DNA from: UBA6107 sp964533735 | GTDB lineage: Bacteria > Chloroflexota > Anaerolineae > Anaerolineales > Anaerolineaceae | Reading direction: 5' to 3' | Length of the DNA stretch: 64,000 bases | Assembly: GCA_964533735.1 (NCBI GenBank) | Contig: CAZHMD010000002.1 | Location: 1 to 64,000, forward strand | Part shown: one piece after another, positions 63,148 to 64,000 of the stretch | Layout: each line of letters opens with the position of its first letter | Numbering within the stretch: position 1 is the first letter of the stretch | Program-made: the position numbers and the translations under genes | The notes under the pieces: model-generated | Seen by the model: only the letters and a program-made list of their open reading frames with translations | Told to the model about the DNA's origin: nothing | Databases searched by the model: none

Positions 63148-63999
63148 TTACTCCTTTTCAAGTAAAGGAAACGTGGCTTCTATTAGTGTACCTTCATCTG
63201 CACTCGCACTGATTTGAAAATGCCCATTAACCCAGGATACCCGCTCACGCATACCAGAAATCCCCGTGGACATACCCGGTGACAAATTGTCCAGATCGAA
63301 CCCTTTCCCAGAATCCAGAACGGTCACTTTTACCAGGTCAGGTTCAAAATTTAATGTCACTGTCACTTCCTTTACCTCAGCATGCCGGGCGACATTGGTC
63401 AATGCTTCCTGGATCAATCGAAAAGCTGCAGTTTCGATTAAATGAGGCAGTCGTCGTTCGTCAATCGGGTTAAGGTTGTTGATCACTGTAATATTTGTCT
63501 GTTGGGTGAATCTTTTAAAGAGCCAGTCAAGCGCTGCTACAAGACCCAGGTCATCCAGCATCGTCGGACGTAAATCCAGCGACAATTCTCTTACCTGGTT
63601 TAAAAGCTGGTTGGCAATTTCCAACGCAAGTTTAAATTTAGCTCTCAATCCTTCTTCTTGATCAGACTGAGTATCTTTCAGGATAATCTGTAAAGCGGTC
63701 AACTGCTGCCCGATTTCATCATGAAGCTCCAGGGCTAATCGTCTTCGTTCGGTTTCCTGGACCTCGATCACCTTGCCAGAAAGCAGCTTTAATTCCTCAT
63801 TTCTCTGCTGCAGGAGTTGATTGGCATTATTCAGCTTTGTTCGCTCTTCGACCAAATGACGGTACCTGGCTACCCTTTTCAAGCTTCGAAGGCGGATCTC
63901 CAGTTCCATGCTGTCAAAAGGTTTGGAAAGGAAATCATCAGCCCCAGCCTCCAACCCTGCCAGGCGGGAATCGCGGTCATCCAACGCGGTTACCATGAT
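63148..63999 (-). CDS. Receiver-linked histidine kinase (HisKA_3), 5'-truncated
   Basis: The last 283 residues of a sensor kinase whose start lies beyond the window. The visible part opens with the end of a receiver domain (LEAGADDFLSKPFDSMELEIRLRS, quoted here as DDFLSKPFDS), then a coiled linker, a HisKA_3 dimer domain with the phospho-His in ALELHDEIGQQLTALQ, and the ATPase domain with LIQEALTNVARHA (N box), DSGKGFDLDN (G1) and GISGMRERV (G2). It has no membrane segment in this part, so it probably receives phosphate or a partner signal through its own receiver. It pairs with the NarL-type regulator 2 bp downstream. Confidence 0.92.
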   Translation of the reverse strand: MMVTALDDRDSRLAGLEAGADDFLSKPFDSMELEIRLRSLKRVARYRHLVEERTKLNNANQLLQQRNEELKLLSGKVIEVQETERRRLALELHDEIGQQLTALQIILKDTQSDQEEGLRAKFKLALEIANQLLNQVRELSLDLRPTMLDDLGLVAALDWLFKRFTQQTNITVINNLNPIDERRLPHLIETAAFRLIQEALTNVARHAEVKEVTVTLNFEPDLVKVTVLDSGKGFDLDNLSPGMSTGISGMRERVSWVNGHFQISASADEGTLIEATFPLLEKE

Positions 64000-64000
64000 G

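Noticed and set aside
1..64000. tRNA, rRNA, insertion sequences or integrase genes
   Set aside because: None seen on either strand; the composition shifts are the only sign of transfer, and the HTH pseudogene alone is not enough to call a mobile element.

Overview
The window looks like a chromosomal segment of a Chloroflexota bacterium, most likely class Anaerolineae. I infer this from gene style, not from a marker gene: a LysM protein with a cysteine-rich N-terminus of a kind I associate with this phylum, very large secreted DUF11/GEVED and beta-helix proteins, and a cell-wall-type LCP protein next to polysaccharide genes. No rRNA, tRNA or CRISPR array was seen.

Layout. (a) 1-7.2 kb: the 3' end of a sugar ABC-transporter binding protein; an unknown alpha-toroid protein; a P-type cation ATPase behind a yybP-ykoY (Mn2+) riboswitch with a clear promoter and terminator; a small HTH gene broken by a stop codon; and a long AT-rich spacer with phased short repeats. 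(b) 7.2-17.8 kb: one 3529-residue secreted beta-helix protein with a four-fold C-terminal repeat, preceded by an 18-codon leader ORF. (c) 18.2-39.7 kb, plus strand: a surface-polysaccharide operon with an ABC exporter (wzm-wzt), about eight glycosyltransferases or GT-like proteins, two epimerases, a methyltransferase, acetyltransferases, a CapK-like adenylate-forming enzyme, a Wzy/WaaL-type membrane protein and a GC-richer kdsB-kdsD-kdsA cassette for CMP-Kdo. (d) 39.8-48.5 kb, minus strand: a phosphoglycosyl transferase with unusual domain order, a LegB-like 4,6-dehydratase, a nucleotidyltransferase, a DegT aminotransferase, a Wzc-like tyrosine kinase, a LysM protein, a low-molecular-weight tyrosine phosphatase and an LCP ligase. 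(e) 48.8-53.8 kb: a complete lasso-peptide gene cluster (precursor, cyclase, RRE/PqqD protein, B2 protease, HPr-kinase-like enzyme, nucleotidyltransferase). (f) 53.8-60.1 kb: a 2111-residue secreted protein ending in a gingipain-like C25 peptidase domain, 19 bp upstream of the lasso cyclase gene on the same strand. (g) 60.6-64 kb: a NusG paralogue and a signalling cluster (HD-GYP response regulator, LuxR-type regulator, receiver-linked histidine kinase cut by the window end).

How the parts may work together (inference). The phosphoglycosyl transferase and amino-sugar genes start a lipid-linked glycan, the plus-strand transferases extend it, Wzm-Wzt exports it, the tyrosine kinase/phosphatase pair controls assembly, and LCP could attach it to the wall. 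A terminator-like hairpin between a promoter and wzm, together with the NusG paralogue, suggests processive antitermination of the long operon. The signalling genes may link this to c-di-GMP.

The most interesting items are the lasso-peptide cluster with a new 28-residue predicted core and its possible co-transcription with a C25 protease, the Kdo cassette in a probably single-membrane lineage, the reordered phosphoglycosyl transferase, and the riboswitch-controlled ATPase.
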